A DNA stretch of 21,913 nt from a virus, in the IMG/VR virus record IMGVR_UViG_3300005529_000105, positions 1 through 21,913 of that record; one strand, 5' to 3'. The translations under genes and the position numbers were made by a program. The notes beneath the pieces are model-generated. The model worked only from the letters and a program-made list of their open reading frames with translations, did not search any database and was not told where the DNA came from. Position 1 is the stretch's first letter. Each line of letters opens with the position of its first letter. Of this stretch, positions 20,204 to 21,913 are shown piece by piece.

Positions 20204-21211
20204 ATGGGATTGCTAGGCGTAAACACTTCATTCGGTGACCTCTCCTCGGTGCTTGACCTTCAGAAGACGGTCAAGCAGGCCAGTAAAGTTGCTGACCTCA
20301 AGAAACCGATGGAGGACATCTATGAGACCAACAGAGGGTCGCTCAACGACTCGGGCACCAGCACGATCTCTAAGCCGCTTACCAACTGGTATCAAGCTCT
20401 CCCGTACGGCTTTAAGTTCACGCCGCGTGACGGAGATCCGATCACGATCTTTCTTCCGATCTCGCCCAACAATCTGAGCATCACGACTCACTTTGCAACT
20501 AACGTAATCACAACGATGTATGGTACGGTTGAAGAGCACTCTGAGCAGCGCTACTTCGATATCGTCATAGACGGCAACACCGGCATGGCTCCAACGTACA
20601 CCGACATCACGGCGGTCGATCAGAATGCCATGGCCAAGACACAGGTCACAGGCCGTAAATCGTTCAGCGCAGTGGAAACCATCCCATCTGGACTGTTAGG
20701 CGGATTCTTCTCAAAGACTATCGGCGTTGTCAACCAAGCCTTGAACAAGGCTGCTGACATCCTATCTCCGCAGCAGAACAGGAGCGGCATAACGCCAACA
20801 AAGACTGGCTATGTAGCATTCCACAACCTTTACAAGTTCTTCTTGTACTACAAGAAAGACGTCTCTGGCGAGCTGAGCCTAAAGCCCAGAACCGCTGATA
20901 AGGGACATCCCCTACTGTTCTTCAACTACAAGGACAATAACAAGTACTACTGCTCGATACAGCGATTCATCTTGAAGCGCTCCGTAGACAACCCGATGGT
21001 CTACAACTACACCATTCAGCTTAGAGCGTACAAGATTCAACCTCTCACAGAGAACGAGAAAGGTGAGGTAACTCTACAGGATCGCAAGACTCAGCTTGGC
21101 CTAGATGGCGTTAAGAGCTCAAGTATATTCGGTGACATCAAGAACTTCTCCAGCGGAGCTAAGAGCGTCTTTGGCGCTGCTGCCGGTGGACTAAACGTGT
21201 TTGGTAGCTAA
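20204..21211 (+). CDS. baseplate / tube-initiation-type protein (335 aa)
   Basis: A helical N-terminus (LSSVLDLQKTVKQASKVADL) is followed by a beta domain whose segments match the general pattern of hub-associated proteins: ITIFLPISPNNLSITTHFAT, MYGTVEEHSEQRYFDIVIDG, GNTGMAP, and later HNLYKFFLYYKK, HPLLFFNYKDNNKYYCSIQR and NPMVYNYTIQLRAYKI. The tail is Ser/Gly-rich. Proteins of this kind lie beside the hub and spike in many myophages and sometimes carry a LysM-like domain, which I do not see here. There is no ribosome site before the ATG; it may be leaderless. The exact role is inferred from position. Confidence 0.6.
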   Translation: MGLLGVNTSFGDLSSVLDLQKTVKQASKVADLKKPMEDIYETNRGSLNDSGTSTISKPLTNWYQALPYGFKFTPRDGDPITIFLPISPNNLSITTHFATNVITTMYGTVEEHSEQRYFDIVIDGNTGMAPTYTDITAVDQNAMAKTQVTGRKSFSAVETIPSGLLGGFFSKTIGVVNQALNKAADILSPQQNRSGITPTKTGYVAFHNLYKFFLYYKKDVSGELSLKPRTADKGHPLLFFNYKDNNKYYCSIQRFILKRSVDNPMVYNYTIQLRAYKIQPLTENEKGEVTLQDRKTQLGLDGVKSSSIFGDIKNFSSGAKSVFGAAAGGLNVFGS

Positions 21212-21213
21212 CG

Positions 21214-21913
21214 ATGGCAGCAGATTCTAATACAGCATATAATAGCGCTGCTGACATCAACCTGTGGATCAAGATCCAGGCCGGAGACGAGTACGTTCTG
21301 GCTGACTTTCCTGGTCTACTTCCGTACCGCTGGATCTGGTTCAGAGACAACTGGGATTTCTATAAGCCGAACCTTATCGCTAAGCTCTCCAGCGTAGACA
21401 ACGCAAGCCTAGTCAAGCAACAGATAGACGACCTGTCGAGCTACATCCTTGTGCAGAGATACAACAAGTCGAATGTCAACCCATTCGATGGCAGCAACGT
21501 ATTCTATCGTTTCTATCTAGTATGGGAGCAGGTGCCAGTTGACTCAACGGCAATCAGCGACAAAGAGCAGCAGCTGATGGATGACGAGATCACCCGCATC
21601 AACATGTTCTCTAAGAACGACTTCGTCAAGATCAAGAATGCGCTCATCGCGCTCAGAGACAAAGCATCTGACTTAGATACAGGCAGCGATCCGGACTACA
21701 ACAAGACATTCAACAGATCTCCTGTACCTCCATTTCTTCTTCCGTCTATCAGCGACCTGAACAATCAGCTGCAGTACCAAGAGGTCATCAAGACTATCGA
21801 CTTCATCCTGGCCAACCAGTACTCAGCTAATAGAGCCCTCGTTGATCCATTCGCTCTTGCTAAAGCCAACGCCAACAATCCCGACATCGATATCCCCTCG
21901 TATCAGTCTGGCA
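21214..21913 (+). CDS. baseplate-region protein, 3' end outside the window (at least 233 aa)
   Basis: Starts with ATG two bases after the previous stop and stays open to the window end. The sequence begins MAADSNTAYNSAADINLWIK, is rich in Tyr, Asp, Asn and Ser, and has a helical stretch (TRINMFSKNDFVKIKNALIALRD, about residues 130-152) and Pro-rich turns (RSPVPPFLLPS). The length and position after hub and spike suggest a baseplate or DNA-circulation-type protein, but the family is not recognised. There is no clear Shine-Dalgarno sequence; translation probably continues from the gene before it. Confidence 0.65.
   Translation, partial: MAADSNTAYNSAADINLWIKIQAGDEYVLADFPGLLPYRWIWFRDNWDFYKPNLIAKLSSVDNASLVKQQIDDLSSYILVQRYNKSNVNPFDGSNVFYRFYLVWEQVPVDSTAISDKEQQLMDDEITRINMFSKNDFVKIKNALIALRDKASDLDTGSDPDYNKTFNRSPVPPFLLPSISDLNNQLQYQEVIKTIDFILANQYSANRALVDPFALAKANANNPDIDIPSYQSG

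Noticed and set aside
1-21913. CRISPR array, tRNA, integrase or insertion sequence
   Set aside because: I looked for regularly spaced repeats, cloverleaf-like segments, and transposase or recombinase motifs and saw none.

Overview
The window is a piece of a contractile-tailed (myovirus-type) bacteriophage genome. A tail sheath, tail-tube proteins, a -1 frameshifted tail-assembly chaperone pair, a tape measure protein and a hub/spike set follow each other in standard tail-module order. Genes are tightly packed, often with ATGA, TAATG or 4-32 nt overlaps, and base composition looks close to balanced. I see no tRNA, rRNA, CRISPR array, insertion sequence or integrase. The host is not identifiable from what I can see.

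Layout. (1) About 81-508, minus strand: three tiny overlapping genes, one encoding a 20-residue hydrophobic peptide. (2) 509-968: a roughly 460-base non-coding region between divergent operons. It holds two copies of a promoter/operator module (an imperfect dyad around GGTACCAGGTTAC, with compensating base changes between copies) and a long-range inverted repeat. (3) 969-3434, plus strand: nine small overlapping genes. (4) 3499-5455, minus strand: nine small genes, mostly overlapping, converging on region 3. (5) 5512-21913, plus strand: the structural operon. Its order is neck protein, Nudix fusion protein, gp10-like connector, tail completion protein, a small conserved protein, sheath, terminator, three tube-like paralogs, chaperones G and G-T, tape measure, gp27-like hub, gp5/gpV-like spike, a baseplate protein and a truncated baseplate gene.

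The most unusual part is regions 3 and 4. Most plus-strand small proteins share a short helix motif (roughly F-x-x-T-x-x-[KR]-L-x-G, as in FYRTFYKLTG) followed by a predicted beta hairpin. One (2759-3202) carries an N-terminal stretch clearly similar to this phage's own tail-tube N-termini, and another (1619-1912) begins almost like its tail sheath. The minus-strand set shows a related-looking helix motif (FLITVSKLYR, FLITVDRLGL, FCIATSKVGL, LLFVATKIGL, LLFILRKLSY). My reading is a diversifying set of small proteins, some carrying or mimicking tail-protein segments. Their function is unknown.

Other points of note: a Nudix hydrolase domain inside a 507-residue protein of the structural operon; a textbook C CCA AAC slippery site with a hairpin 8 nt downstream; a strong terminator separating sheath from tube genes; and several genes whose -10-like box lies only 6-9 nt before the start codon, which suggests leaderless or near-leaderless mRNAs.
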